Positions 34,002-43,458 of a stretch of 64,000 bases of DNA are shown here, in pieces. Position 1 is the first letter of the stretch; each line of letters opens with the position of its first letter. Made by a program: the position numbers and the translations under genes. The notes beneath the pieces were generated by a model. That model had not been told where the DNA came from. It worked only from the letters and a program-made list of their open reading frames with translations, and searched no databases. Source of the DNA: Blautia_A ammoniilytica (GTDB taxonomy: Bacteria; Bacillota; Clostridia; Lachnospirales; Lachnospiraceae); the NCBI RefSeq assembly GCF_025566965.1, contig NZ_JAOQJL010000005.1, forward strand, positions 1 through 64,000. Direction: 5' to 3'.

Positions 34002-36818
34002 TTACCATCGCCCGAATCCATAGAAATGGCTCTGCCAGTATGGAGAGTTGATGGACGTGTACTGAACCGGATGCCCACAATGGATCATCTGACCATTGCC
34101 CACATAGATTCCAATATGCGTTACTGGTTCTCCTGCATCGTAGGTTCCGGTAAAGAAGATCAGATCTCCTGGCTGTGCTTCTGACTGGGATACTGGCGTA
34201 CAAATGTTGTACAGTCCCTGTGCAGTCAATCTTCCTGTATTCCTTACACCAGAGTTTGTCAGGCAGTAACTTACAAATCCAGAACAGTCAAATCCACTTG
34301 GAGAATATCCACCCCACACATACGGTGTTCCTAGATATCTCGCTGCTTCGTTCAACAAACGCTGTGCCGCTTCACTGGTGTATTCATTGCCGCCAAAGCC
34401 TGCCCCTTCTCCAGTTTCCAGATAAAAGATCGGGTTTAAGCGCTCTCCATTTTTCAGAAGTTCAATATGAAGATGGCTTCCTGTAGAATTTCCAGTATTT
34501 CCTACAAGACCAATCTCATCACCTTTCGTGACGGATACACCTGCAGATACACTCCGGCTACTTAAATGTGCATACCGCAGTTCATAGCCTTTACTGTCCT
34601 TGATCACAACATAATTGCCATAGCTGTCGTTATAAGCAGAAGTTGTAACCGTTCCGGTCAGCCCTGCCATTACTTTTGTTCCCTCCGGCGCTCCGATATC
34701 CATACCATTATGAAGCTGATTTGCTCCTGAAATTGGATGAATCCGATATCCATAATAACTTGTCACACTGGAATACCAGTTAAAATCAACCGGTGTCGCA
34801 AACATCTGTAAATTACCTTTCGTATCGTTATAGACACTGAACAGTTCTTTCTGGAAAAATCCCAGCCTGTCCTGACAGATCGACATCAGATTTCCGCTGT
34901 TTAAGGTGACATTCAGCACATCTATATCTCTTGTCCTGGTCACTTCCACTTCCTGGCTTCCATTATCATCTGCCAGATAGCATTCCCAGGTCTTATGACC
35001 ATGTGCGGATGCTGCCGCATGACTGTCATAATAGACATCAAACTGTACACCGTATCTTGCGAAAGCTCCGGTATCTTCTACCGTATATTCGACACCATTC
35101 ATGACCACCTTTGTTCCCATTGGAACAAACGGATTGGAAGCATCTACTGCTAAGGTATGATTGGCTGTTGGATATGCTCCACTGGCAGTCGGTCCTCCAC
35201 TCCAAATACCACAACAGATTGGACAGTTACAATATCCGCTTGTTACAACCTGTCCCAACGATTCTCCAACTCTTACTGTTGCTGTCTCTGTCACAGTTTC
35301 ATTGACTGCTTCAGTAGTCAGATGATATTGCTCTACAAACAATGCATCCAGTTCAGGCTTGACCTGTTCAAAAGTAAACTCCTCATACTTTGCTGACAGA
35401 TAACTGATTAGGATAAACGGATCATGCTCAATAGGTCCGATGTTATATCGGTATTCCTCATGTCCCGATTCTTCAGACTCCATGTTGTTAATCCGCTCCT
35501 GCAGATTAGCTTCCAGCTGTGTATAATACAGTTCCGCTTCCCGGATTGCTTGATCCGATGACAGATAACTGGTTCCCGTGTAAGTGATCACATTTTGTAA
35601 AAACACTGCAGAGCATGACGTGACATTCGTTATAATCAGAAACATCAATCCGATCAGAACTGCCACACTGATATACACCTTCCGGTTTTCTTTAAAGAAG
35701 TTGGTGACCTTACCGCCAATCTTCTTAATATAATCAATCGTACCTTTTGTAGCTGTTCCTACTATCTGTTCACTTCGCTTCGCTTTGGCATAATCCCGTT
35801 TGATCTGTTGCTTCTGAATCTGTTTTTTCAGCTTCTTCTGCTCCTGATGGGATGCAGCCTGTGCCTGTTTCTCTGCCTGTCTCTCAAGTCTGCTTCTTTT
35901 TCTGGATGCCCACTGTTTCCTGCGTCTGGCACTTCTCTGTTCCAGCCGGTAAACACCTTCGCCGCTTTCTTCTAACTTATGGGCACCTTCTACCGCCGCA
36001 TTATCGTCTTCATTTTTGCTAATCTCACGGTGTAATGCTACGGAAGTTGCACTTCCTGCTTTCTTGACAACAGAAGTTTTTTCTGTTTTCACAGATTCCC
36101 CTTCACCAAACTTCAAACGGGATTTTTTCTTTCCAGGAGTTTCTCCTTCATTTGCCTGATAGACCTGTGCTTTCTTGGAATGCTGCTTTGCTTCCTTTTT
36201 CTTTCTTGCTTCTTCATAAGAAAACTTTTTGGCTTTTTCCTTCTGTTTCTGATGGCGGAAATTGACTCCATCCGTATCCATCTGGTTCAATTTCTCCATA
36301 TCTTTGTCATTTTTCACAGAAGCACCAGTTTCCTCATAAGCAAACTTCAAACGTTGTTTTTGTTTTGGCTTTTTGCTGCCACCTGTCTGATTTCTCCGGC
36401 TGTCTCCTCTGTTTTCTGATAGATCAGCACGTTTTTCTTTCAGTCTCCCTGACTGTCCGGCTTCGGATTTTTCTGCAAGTCTGGATTCTTTTCCGACTTC
36501 AGCACGGATTCTTTTTCTATTTTGCTGTTTACTACTCTGTCCCAAATCCTCACTTTGCTTCTCTGTCCGTATCAGTTCCGGTGCATCCCTGGATTTTTGC
36601 ACAGAGGGTCGAATATTTTTCCCACTCCGTTCAGACTGGCGGGGAGACTTATCCACAAGGTTTTCTTCTTTTTCCCCCTGTTTTCTTCCCATCTGCACAT
36701 CACCGACACGGTTACTGACACGAACAGAAGATTTATCTGTCAGGTTTTCTTCCACCAGCCCATCCTTGGTCATCTTCTGGACTTTCTTGTCCCTGACTTT
36801 CATTCTCTGTTCTGCCAC
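34002..36818 (-). CDS. Multidomain peptidoglycan hydrolase of the conjugation machinery (3D, M23, NlpC/P60)
   Basis: A 938-residue protein that opens the cell wall for the mating channel. The cytoplasmic N-terminal 380 residues are highly charged and basic; one membrane segment follows (about 382-403, VYISVAVLIGLMFLIITNV). Outside: a 3D/double-psi beta-barrel domain (GYCNCPICCGIW ... MGTKVVMNG, about 540-640), an M23 peptidase (HNGMDIGAPEGT ... HLHIELL, about 690-790) and NlpC/P60 (GFDCSGFVSYC, THIGIYVGNG, about 805-938) with Cys and His visible. A GTG start at 36818 with AAGGAGGAG just before. It resembles CD1108-type ICE proteins. Three extracellular domains in one chain. Confidence 0.9.
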   Translation of the reverse strand: MAEQRMKVRDKKVQKMTKDGLVEENLTDKSSVRVSNRVGDVQMGRKQGEKEENLVDKSPRQSERSGKNIRPSVQKSRDAPELIRTEKQSEDLGQSSKQQNRKRIRAEVGKESRLAEKSEAGQSGRLKEKRADLSENRGDSRRNQTGGSKKPKQKQRLKFAYEETGASVKNDKDMEKLNQMDTDGVNFRHQKQKEKAKKFSYEEARKKKEAKQHSKKAQVYQANEGETPGKKKSRLKFGEGESVKTEKTSVVKKAGSATSVALHREISKNEDDNAAVEGAHKLEESGEGVYRLEQRSARRRKQWASRKRSRLERQAEKQAQAASHQEQKKLKKQIQKQQIKRDYAKAKRSEQIVGTATKGTIDYIKKIGGKVTNFFKENRKVYISVAVLIGLMFLIITNVTSCSAVFLQNVITYTGTSYLSSDQAIREAELYYTQLEANLQERINNMESEESGHEEYRYNIGPIEHDPFILISYLSAKYEEFTFEQVKPELDALFVEQYHLTTEAVNETVTETATVRVGESLGQVVTSGYCNCPICCGIWSGGPTASGAYPTANHTLAVDASNPFVPMGTKVVMNGVEYTVEDTGAFARYGVQFDVYYDSHAAASAHGHKTWECYLADDNGSQEVEVTRTRDIDVLNVTLNSGNLMSICQDRLGFFQKELFSVYNDTKGNLQMFATPVDFNWYSSVTSYYGYRIHPISGANQLHNGMDIGAPEGTKVMAGLTGTVTTSAYNDSYGNYVVIKDSKGYELRYAHLSSRSVSAGVSVTKGDEIGLVGNTGNSTGSHLHIELLKNGERLNPIFYLETGEGAGFGGNEYTSEAAQRLLNEAARYLGTPYVWGGYSPSGFDCSGFVSYCLTNSGVRNTGRLTAQGLYNICTPVSQSEAQPGDLIFFTGTYDAGEPVTHIGIYVGNGQMIHCGHPVQYTSINSPYWQSHFYGFGRW

Positions 36819-36821
36819 TAC

Positions 36822-36932
36822 TTACTCCTCCTTCTTCGGATACCCTTTCCCTGCCTGTAATAAGCAGAGAAAAGCGATGCCGAAAACAGCACCGCCACTA
36901 AAAGTTAATACATATGAAATTGCTCGTAACAT
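36822..36932 (-). CDS. DUF3789-like small membrane protein
   Basis: A 36-residue peptide: MLRAISYVLTFSGGAVFGIA then a hydrophobic run and the charged end PKKEE. One membrane helix. The length, the G-x-x-x-G helix and the position between VirB4 and the cell-wall hydrolase fit DUF3789 proteins of these ICEs. GGAGAAAAC precedes the ATG. The stop lies 3 bases before the GTG of the next gene, and its last codons (AAGAAGGAGGAG) supply that gene's ribosome binding site. Confidence 0.7.
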   Translation of the reverse strand: MLRAISYVLTFSGGAVFGIAFLCLLQAGKGYPKKEE

Positions 36933-36948
36933 TGTTTTCTCCTTTGAT

Positions 36949-39411
36949 TTAACCTGCTTCGGAAGTCTCCTCTAAGCGGGTTGTCATGATTTTATAGAGG
37001 GAATTCTTCGGGAATCTGTCTACAAATGGGATAATGACATTTCCATAGAACAAAAGTCCTTCCCCCTCATTACTGTTGGTTACATAGGACAGCTGGGTTG
37101 GTGAGATATTCAGCTGTTTTGCCAGAATCTGCCTGTCTCCGGAAGCCTGATTGAGCATATAAATGAAGTCTGAGTTTTCAAAAATGTTCTCAATTTCCCT
37201 GGAAGACAGCAAATCCTTAATATTCTGGGTGATGCCAGTTGGAATACCACCCCATTTACGGAATCTCTTCCATATCTCCACACTATAAGCTGCGGTCTGC
37301 TCTTCCTTCAAAAGAAGGTGGAACTCATCCACATAATATCTGGTGGACTTATGGGCAGAACGGTTCATCGTTACCCTGTTCCAGACCTGATCCTGGATTA
37401 CAAGCATCCCGATTTTTTTCAGCTGCTTACCAAGTTCCTTGATGTCAAAGCATACAATGCGGTTATTGATATCCACGTTTGTCTGATGATTAAACACATT
37501 CAAAGAACCTGTAACATAAATCTCCAATGATGTGGCCAGTCGCTGTGCTTCCGGTTCTTCCTGTTTTCTCAGAAGATTATATAAATCCTCTAGGATTGGC
37601 ATCTTCTCAGGTACTGGATCGGCAAGGTATTCCTGATATACTAACCGCACACAACGGTCAATAATGGTCTTTTCTACCGGCTCCAATCCATTCTTTCCTC
37701 CAACAATCAGTTCACACAAAGACAGAATAAAATCTGCTTTCAGTGACAGTGGATTGTCTTCCTCGGAATAATTCAGATTCAGATCCATTGGATTGATATA
37801 CTGGTCAGATACCGGCGAAACTCTTACCACCTGCCCATGCAGCGCCTGCACAAGTGCCGAATATTCGGCTTCTGGATCACAGACAATGATATCGTCCTCC
37901 GTAATCAAAAAGCAGTTTGTAATTTCCCTCTTTGCTGAGAAGGACTTACCGGAACCTGGTGTACCAAGAATCAGTCCATTCGGGTTCTTCAGACGTTTCC
38001 GGTCAACCATGATCATGTTGTTGGATAATGCATTCAATCCATAATAAAGAGCTTCCCCTTCCTGAAACAGTTCCTGTGTCGTAAATGGCACGAAGATCGC
38101 CGTTGAAGATGTGGTAAGCCCTCTCTGAATTTCAATTCGATTGACTCCAAGCGGAATACAGGACATGAGTGCTGCTTCCTGCTGATAATCCAGCTGTTTT
38201 AAGGAACAGTTATATTTCTGTGCGATCCCCTGCACCTGGAAAATATTATTATCCAGCTTCTGACGCTTCTTTGCGGTATTCATTACCAGAACTGTCACAA
38301 GGAACATTCTCTCATTTCTGGACTGCAGATCTTCCAGCAGATTCTTTGCCTCTTCGCCATAAGTCACAAGGTCCGATGGAAGCACGTCCATATCATAACC
38401 GGAACGTACCGCACGCTTCTGCTCTTCGATCTTCATCTTATCAAGATCAGAAATCTTACTCTTGATCATCTTGATTGCTGAACTCTGATCAATGGACTGG
38501 ATATGAATGTTGACATTGATGCTGTCATCCACATCCAGAAAATCTGCAAGCATCCGGTCTGTCAGCTCCGGTGCAAGAATCTGAAGGTAACTCACACTTC
38601 CCATCGTTCTTCCCATCAAAAATGTCTGATTCTTGGAAAAGTTAAAGGAAGTCGGTGCAATAAAATCTTTGGTCTTTAATCCGGTTTCCGGAAGCATCTT
38701 GTACTGGAACTTAAATGGTTCGATCCGATCCTGGTTGAACACATGATACAGAATCTCCAGCCTTTCCAGTCCATTCAAAGAATGTGCCTGTGCTCCCAGA
38801 ACCTTAAAGTTATTTAAGATATCTGTTTCGATTCTTTCAAGCCTTGGTCTTGCTACCTTCAGACTTTCTGCTTCAATTCCAAAAGTGATATACTTCGTCT
38901 TTACCAGACCATTATTTCCTTTGGAAAGCTGATTTTTCAGCATAGTACGGTATTCTTCACGAATGGCATTGAAGTCATCGTTCTGATCCGGAATGTCAAT
39001 GCTTTTCTCAAATTCTGCCACATCCACCTGCTGATTGATAAAGGACAGCTGCACACTGATGGAAGAATCAAAGTAATTTAAAAAATCACAGTAATTCTCA
39101 AATATCGTGGTCTTATCCTCATTTAANNNNNNNNNNNNNNNNNNNNNNNNNNNNNNNNNNNGAATCGTCTTGGAGAAAAAGGTCTTTGTCACCTGGCAGA
39201 TACCATCCTGCAGCATCCGAATATACGGAATACTCTGCTGTGCAGTTGTAGGAATGCCTTTCTGTTTCCTACGGTCCCGTTCCTGTTTCTTTTTACGCTT
39301 TTCCTGTTCTCTTTCTTTTCTGCTTTTTTTGTTTCTTCTTTCCTGACGGTTTCTTTTTTCCGCCAGGGACAGACGCTCCTGCTGAGCCTCCTGCTTTGTC
39401 TTTTTTGCCAT
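36949..39411 (-). CDS. virB4: VirB4/TraE-type conjugation ATPase, with a 35-base gap
   Basis: About 820 residues; the energising ATPase of the type IV secretion channel. Walker A GTPGSGKSFSAKRE near residue 480, Walker B region RYYVDEFHLLL and GGIPTGITQNI near 730. An N-terminal 45 residues of almost only Lys/Arg/Gln/Glu overlap the PrgI gene by 119 bases. N-run at 39127-39161. Start 39411 is placed by AAAGGAGG and the MAKKTKQ sequence. An upstream GTG-type extension is less likely. Confidence 0.93.
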   Translation of the reverse strand: MAKKTKQEAQQERLSLAEKRNRQERRNKKSRKEREQEKRKKKQERDRRKQKGIPTTAQQSIPYIRMLQDGICQVTKTFFSKTIXXXXXXXXXXXXLNEDKTTIFENYCDFLNYFDSSISVQLSFINQQVDVAEFEKSIDIPDQNDDFNAIREEYRTMLKNQLSKGNNGLVKTKYITFGIEAESLKVARPRLERIETDILNNFKVLGAQAHSLNGLERLEILYHVFNQDRIEPFKFQYKMLPETGLKTKDFIAPTSFNFSKNQTFLMGRTMGSVSYLQILAPELTDRMLADFLDVDDSINVNIHIQSIDQSSAIKMIKSKISDLDKMKIEEQKRAVRSGYDMDVLPSDLVTYGEEAKNLLEDLQSRNERMFLVTVLVMNTAKKRQKLDNNIFQVQGIAQKYNCSLKQLDYQQEAALMSCIPLGVNRIEIQRGLTTSSTAIFVPFTTQELFQEGEALYYGLNALSNNMIMVDRKRLKNPNGLILGTPGSGKSFSAKREITNCFLITEDDIIVCDPEAEYSALVQALHGQVVRVSPVSDQYINPMDLNLNYSEEDNPLSLKADFILSLCELIVGGKNGLEPVEKTIIDRCVRLVYQEYLADPVPEKMPILEDLYNLLRKQEEPEAQRLATSLEIYVTGSLNVFNHQTNVDINNRIVCFDIKELGKQLKKIGMLVIQDQVWNRVTMNRSAHKSTRYYVDEFHLLLKEEQTAAYSVEIWKRFRKWGGIPTGITQNIKDLLSSREIENIFENSDFIYMLNQASGDRQILAKQLNISPTQLSYVTNSNEGEGLLFYGNVIIPFVDRFPKNSLYKIMTTRLEETSEAG
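39127..39161. other. Assembly gap (35 N) in virB4
   Basis: Unknown sequence near the N-terminal part of VirB4. The open frame continues on both sides. Confidence 0.95.
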
Positions 39412-39757
39412 CCGGCACACCCTCCTTTTTTACAAGGGTGGAAATCTCCTGATAAAAATTTTCTGTCTTATATGGTCTTACTGCCGGACAGATAAACTTC
39501 TGTCGAATCATATTTGCCACCACTTTTTCAAAGGGAAGCCCGTCTTTTTCATACATTGCCATGAAGAAAAACGGAAGCATGACCGTTACCATCAAAATGG
39601 CAGCGATACTGGAACCGATTGGTTTTCTCATGAACAGATAAAACGGAATTCCCACAACTGCGGCAAGTGAAAAGAAAATCAACTGCCGCTTTGTCAGATT
39701 TAACGCTACTTTTGTTTTGACCTTGGTAAGGTCTTTTGGTACTGGTACATACGCCAT
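39293..39757 (-). CDS. PrgI-family membrane protein of the conjugation channel
   Basis: A 154-residue VirB3-like protein starting MAYVPVPKDLTKVKTKVALN with two membrane segments (about 28-45 and 50-70) and a cytoplasmic C-terminus. The family name comes from pCF10 PrgI. The last 40 residues are a Gly/Ser/Lys-rich basic tail (KKKQKKQKRKRTGKA) in the region that overlaps VirB4. It lies directly upstream of VirB4 as usual. GAAAGGAGC precedes the start. Confidence 0.9.
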   Translation of the reverse strand: MAYVPVPKDLTKVKTKVALNLTKRQLIFFSLAAVVGIPFYLFMRKPIGSSIAAILMVTVMLPFFFMAMYEKDGLPFEKVVANMIRQKFICPAVRPYKTENFYQEISTLVKKEGVPDGKKDKAGGSAGASVPGGKKKPSGKKKQKKQKRKRTGKA

Positions 39758-39780
39758 GGTATGCGCTCCTTTCCTGCCCG

Positions 39781-40650
39781 TTAGTGGGCATTGAATATCG
39801 ATTTGCTAAGGCTTCCGGTCTTGAATAATGAAAATGCAAGAATCACGGTATAAGCCGCTACTGAAAACATTGCTGCATGAAGGTCACTGGATATGGTCAT
39901 TGCATTTACTAAAACTGCATAAATTCCCACACAGACCATCATGAAGAATCCCTGAAATGCCAGTGCGAACAAGCCTTTTAAATAGTTGTTTCCGATATTG
40001 CCCCATTCCTTATTGGTCATGGTGGCAAACGGAATTGGTGCTATGGAAGTATAAAGGTAAATTTCTATCATTCTTCCGTACAAAATAACGGTTATGATGA
40101 TCGACAGAATCCGCATGGTAATACTGATCAGCAGCGTTTCCATGGATAGCAGGAACAAATCCCCTAACTCCATATCCTCCAGGGCATCCACAATTCGTGT
40201 AATTGCTTCTGTTGCATCCACCGCAGTGTTTCCTGATATCACCCCGGCGGCATTGTTGACCACATGCTGGCCAACGTCAAAGACCGCCATCGTGATATTG
40301 AACGTATTTGTCACCAGATAAATGGCTACATACGCTTTGAAGATCCAGAGAAAAATATTGTAAGTCTCAAATTCATGGAAATTGTTTTTCTGTGTTACCA
40401 TCGTGATCAATTCATAGCACAGGACAAAGGTGATGATCAGTCCCGCAATGGGGACGATCACCGTTTGGGATATATTCTGGATCAGATTAAAAATCCCTGC
40501 ATTCCATCCCTGCGGTGTCTGTCCCACCTGCCCGGCTATGGTTCCCACCTGCTCATTGACAGACGTGAACATGTTATCCAAACATGACTTGATAAGCCCG
40601 ATCAGGATATCCTTTATCGCTTCCGTAATTCTCTCAATGATGGTGTTCAT
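39781..40650 (-). CDS. TrbL/VirB6-like polytopic channel protein
   Basis: A 289-residue membrane protein with an N-terminal amphipathic region and six or so hydrophobic segments, for instance IAGLIITFVLCYELITMV, FLWIFKAYVAIYLVTN and GLFALAFQGFFMMVCVGI. It corresponds to the CD0411-like/TrbL component that forms the inner channel with VirB4 and PrgI. Between Maff2 and PrgI, as in related ICEs. AAGAGGAGTGG precedes the ATG. Confidence 0.85.
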   Translation of the reverse strand: MNTIIERITEAIKDILIGLIKSCLDNMFTSVNEQVGTIAGQVGQTPQGWNAGIFNLIQNISQTVIVPIAGLIITFVLCYELITMVTQKNNFHEFETYNIFLWIFKAYVAIYLVTNTFNITMAVFDVGQHVVNNAAGVISGNTAVDATEAITRIVDALEDMELGDLFLLSMETLLISITMRILSIIITVILYGRMIEIYLYTSIAPIPFATMTNKEWGNIGNNYLKGLFALAFQGFFMMVCVGIYAVLVNAMTISSDLHAAMFSVAAYTVILAFSLFKTGSLSKSIFNAH

Positions 40651-40662
40651 CTACCACTCCTC

Positions 40663-40878
40663 TTAAGAGAACAATGTTGCCAGCTGTGGAATCAGGGTAG
40701 TTCCCAGCAGCATGATTCCGGCACCAGCCATCAGCTGTTTGATGCCCTGGCTCTTAGCGCCGGGATTGTCATTTCCATATCCTTCCAGAAGGTTTACGAC
40801 ACCCCACACACCAAGACCTGCGCCGATAGCGACTACAAGAGTTTTTAAAGTTGTAATTGCGCTGCTAAAAAATGCCAT
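40663..40878 (-). CDS. Maff2-family small membrane protein (VirB2-like)
   Basis: A 71-residue protein with two membrane helices (LVVAIGAGLGVWGVVNLLEG and LMAGAGIMLLGTTLIPQL) joined by a short polar loop, the pattern of Maff2 proteins and of VirB2/TrbC-like pilins. The start is uncertain: ATG at 40878 or TTG at 40893; neither has a strong ribosome binding site. A terminator-like hairpin precedes it. Confidence 0.82.
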   Translation of the reverse strand: MAFFSSAITTLKTLVVAIGAGLGVWGVVNLLEGYGNDNPGAKSQGIKQLMAGAGIMLLGTTLIPQLATLFS

Positions 40879-40924
40879 ATATTCATAAACCAAAACTGAC
40901 TTCTTTCAGGTGTTTACGGGAATG

Positions 40925-40950
40925 AAAAAACACCGACTAAAAAGCCGGCG
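40925..40950 (-). terminator. Terminator or attenuator between VirD4 and Maff2 genes
   Basis: Minus strand CCGGCT-TTTT-AGTCGG stem (40933-40948) followed by TGTTTTTT. It lies 54 bases after the VirD4 stop and 47 bases before Maff2; partial termination would separate the coupling and channel genes. Confidence 0.7.
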
Positions 40951-41001
40951 CACCTAATGTCAGTTATTCCTTTCCTCATTATTTTTCGTTCATTCCCAAG
41001 G

Positions 41002-42888
41002 TTACTCCGACAGTTCTACATGAATCACTTCCACCTCTTCTTCGGGTTTCGGTGTGTACTGTGGATTTAACTCTTTCTCTACTTTGTACCGGTTCTTCTC
41101 GTTTTCATCTGCAAGAAGCCGATAGTTTTTGTGTTTCGTGATATCATATTTATCCGAAAAAAATGGTCTGGCACCACGGATCTGCAGGATACATTTTCCT
41201 CCATCCATGACTGCAATCTCATCTTCCGTCATCAGCTGTTTGCCTGTTTTCTGGTAGTTCAATCCAAAGGACTTCTGATTACTCCTCGTCTCCGAAGTGT
41301 TATACAGGTCAATGGTTTCCTTCCCCAGAAGCTCACTCATTTCCTTTAAGGTGGTTTTCTCTTTGCCACCAAGAAAAAGTGTAGTATCACAGTTGCCCAA
41401 AATGGTATCTGCACTATCCTTATACATTGCCTTTAGCTGACTCTGGGACTGCAAAATAATAGAAGCAGAGATTTCCCTGCTTCGGATAGTTGCGATCAGC
41501 TTGTCAAACTGAGGAATCTGCCCGATGTTGGCAAACTCATCGGCGATGACACGCACATGCACCGGAAGTCTTCCACCATATTTATCATCTGCCTTATCGC
41601 AAAGCAGATTGAAAAGCTGTGACTGTAACATGGCAATCACAAAGTTAAAGGTTGTATCTGTATCAGACATGATCAGAAACAAGGCTGTTTTCCTGTCTCC
41701 GATCTTATCCAGTTCCATTTCATCGTAAGACATGATCTCACGAAGTTCTGCGATATCAAATGGGGCAAGTCTGGCTCCACAGGATATCAAAATACTTTTC
41801 GCTGTCTTTCCAGCCGCCATTTTATATTTTTTATACTGTCTGACCGCAAAGTGCTGCGGATCTCTTTCTTCCAGCTCCTGGAACATCATATCCACAGGAT
41901 TCTGGTAAGTTTCATCCTCTTCACGGGTTTCGCTTTCGTTCAAAAGATCCAGAAGGGTATTCAGGTTCTTTTCCTCTTCATCCCCTTCATACCAGATAAA
42001 AGCAATCAGTGCTGTGTACAGCAATTTCTCTGCTTTCACCCAAAAATCTTCGGAAGCTTTTTCCCCTTCGCCTTTGGTATTCACAATGATTGTTGTCACC
42101 AGCTTCAAGATATCTTTTTCAGACCGTATATAGGCAAATGGATTGTAATGAAGCGATTTGGAAAAATTGATGGTATTCAGAACCTTAATCACATAGGGCT
42201 CATGAACTACTTTTCCAGACTTATCTTTCATAATATTTCCATTCTTATCTTTCTTAGGCGGTCCCTTTGCTAACATCTTCCCGCACTCCTCAATGAGAGT
42301 GCCCTTTGGATCTGTAATGACCATGGAACAATTCATCTGCATGACCGACGGTTTAACGAAAAATCGTGTCTTACCGGAACCACTACCACCGATGACCACG
42401 ATATTTTTATTTCTCGCATACTTCGGCTGCTTTGGTCTGCTCTCCATAGCCAATGCTTCTGTTGCTGTCAACGGAATATTCATCCAGGGATCATCTGACA
42501 TATAAGGCTTGATATCCTCTGCAGTTCCCCATCTGGCTGAACCATACTCGATTCCCTTCCGAAGTTTCTTTGCATCTGACTGTTTCTGCCAAACCAATAA
42601 TTTCAAAATAACTGCGACAGTAACTCCAACCAATAGATCTCTCAGGTCAAAGCTCAACAGAATCCCTGTAAAGATCCGATCTGCATGTTCCATCGCATAT
42701 AATAGTTTGTTCCCCATATCTTCTCCCGGACTGTTCCGGTAAAGAAAAAATGCCCGGTCTGCATAGAAAGCAGCCAGAGCATAAGGAATATTTGTAAGAA
42801 CCAGTTCCTTTTTATCCAGGGCGGACAGCTTACCCCCGATTTTATTCTTCCACTTCTGCATCAGAGTTTTGCAGCTTTTCTTTTTCAT
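41002..42888 (-). CDS. virD4: VirD4/TraG-type coupling protein (T4CP)
   Basis: A 628-residue ATPase that brings the relaxase-DNA complex to the channel. Two N-terminal membrane segments (about 35-52 and 80-105), Walker A GGSGSGKTRFFVKP near residue 168, and VRVIADEFANIGQIP with SIILQSQSQLKAMY near 450-480. It overlaps the PcfB gene by 4 bases (ATGA), the usual pair. It would also have to serve the MobV and MobQ relaxases of the nested elements if they use this ICE. Confidence 0.94.
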   Translation of the reverse strand: MKKKSCKTLMQKWKNKIGGKLSALDKKELVLTNIPYALAAFYADRAFFLYRNSPGEDMGNKLLYAMEHADRIFTGILLSFDLRDLLVGVTVAVILKLLVWQKQSDAKKLRKGIEYGSARWGTAEDIKPYMSDDPWMNIPLTATEALAMESRPKQPKYARNKNIVVIGGSGSGKTRFFVKPSVMQMNCSMVITDPKGTLIEECGKMLAKGPPKKDKNGNIMKDKSGKVVHEPYVIKVLNTINFSKSLHYNPFAYIRSEKDILKLVTTIIVNTKGEGEKASEDFWVKAEKLLYTALIAFIWYEGDEEEKNLNTLLDLLNESETREEDETYQNPVDMMFQELEERDPQHFAVRQYKKYKMAAGKTAKSILISCGARLAPFDIAELREIMSYDEMELDKIGDRKTALFLIMSDTDTTFNFVIAMLQSQLFNLLCDKADDKYGGRLPVHVRVIADEFANIGQIPQFDKLIATIRSREISASIILQSQSQLKAMYKDSADTILGNCDTTLFLGGKEKTTLKEMSELLGKETIDLYNTSETRSNQKSFGLNYQKTGKQLMTEDEIAVMDGGKCILQIRGARPFFSDKYDITKHKNYRLLADENEKNRYKVEKELNPQYTPKPEEEVEVIHVELSE

Positions 42889-43376
42889 CGACTCTGCTCC
42901 TGATGCCGGTTCTTTACTTTGTCCTTCGTCTTCTTTGGCATCATTGCCCGGTAAGCTGCAAGACGCTTATGAATGGAAGGTTTATTCGCTTTTTGAATCT
43001 GTTTCTGGGAAAACTCACGGAAAGCAGCATTGAGTGCATCCTGATCACGTCCCTTGAAGAATACCAGATAAACCGGAGGCTCTTTGCTCTTGTCTTTTTT
43101 CAGAGCATAATTGATCCCGTATTTTCTGGCATACCGTTCAAAGGACTTGATATTCTTATTTGTGATCTCGATATTGACCATCCCGGCATTCTGTTTTGCC
43201 AGCTCTTTTACCGTGACCTTTCCCTGTTTCGGCTGATTTTTCTGTGCTTTCTTCTCTACTGATTTCTGCTTCTGATGACGCAGATACGCAACAAGAACCT
43301 TTTTCAACAGGTCTGCCGTAATCTTAGTAGCCCGAATACAGAACGTGACCGTTTTCTGAGTTACCTCTTCCTGCAT
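42885..43376 (-). CDS. PcfB-family protein
   Basis: A 163-residue basic cytoplasmic protein (MQEEVTQKTVTFCIRATKIT at the start; KYGINYALKKDKSKEPPVY in the middle) of the PcfB/DUF3801 family, which binds the coupling protein in pCF10. GGAGG precedes the ATG. Directly upstream of and overlapping virD4. The C-terminus is strongly basic. Confidence 0.88.
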   Translation of the reverse strand: MQEEVTQKTVTFCIRATKITADLLKKVLVAYLRHQKQKSVEKKAQKNQPKQGKVTVKELAKQNAGMVNIEITNKNIKSFERYARKYGINYALKKDKSKEPPVYLVFFKGRDQDALNAAFREFSQKQIQKANKPSIHKRLAAYRAMMPKKTKDKVKNRHQEQSR

Positions 43377-43458
43377 GCCTTTTCCCTCCTTTCAGCGATT
43401 CAACTGCTGTCCAGATCTGTAATCATGGCAATCACCCCCTTTAATGAAAAAAGACAGA

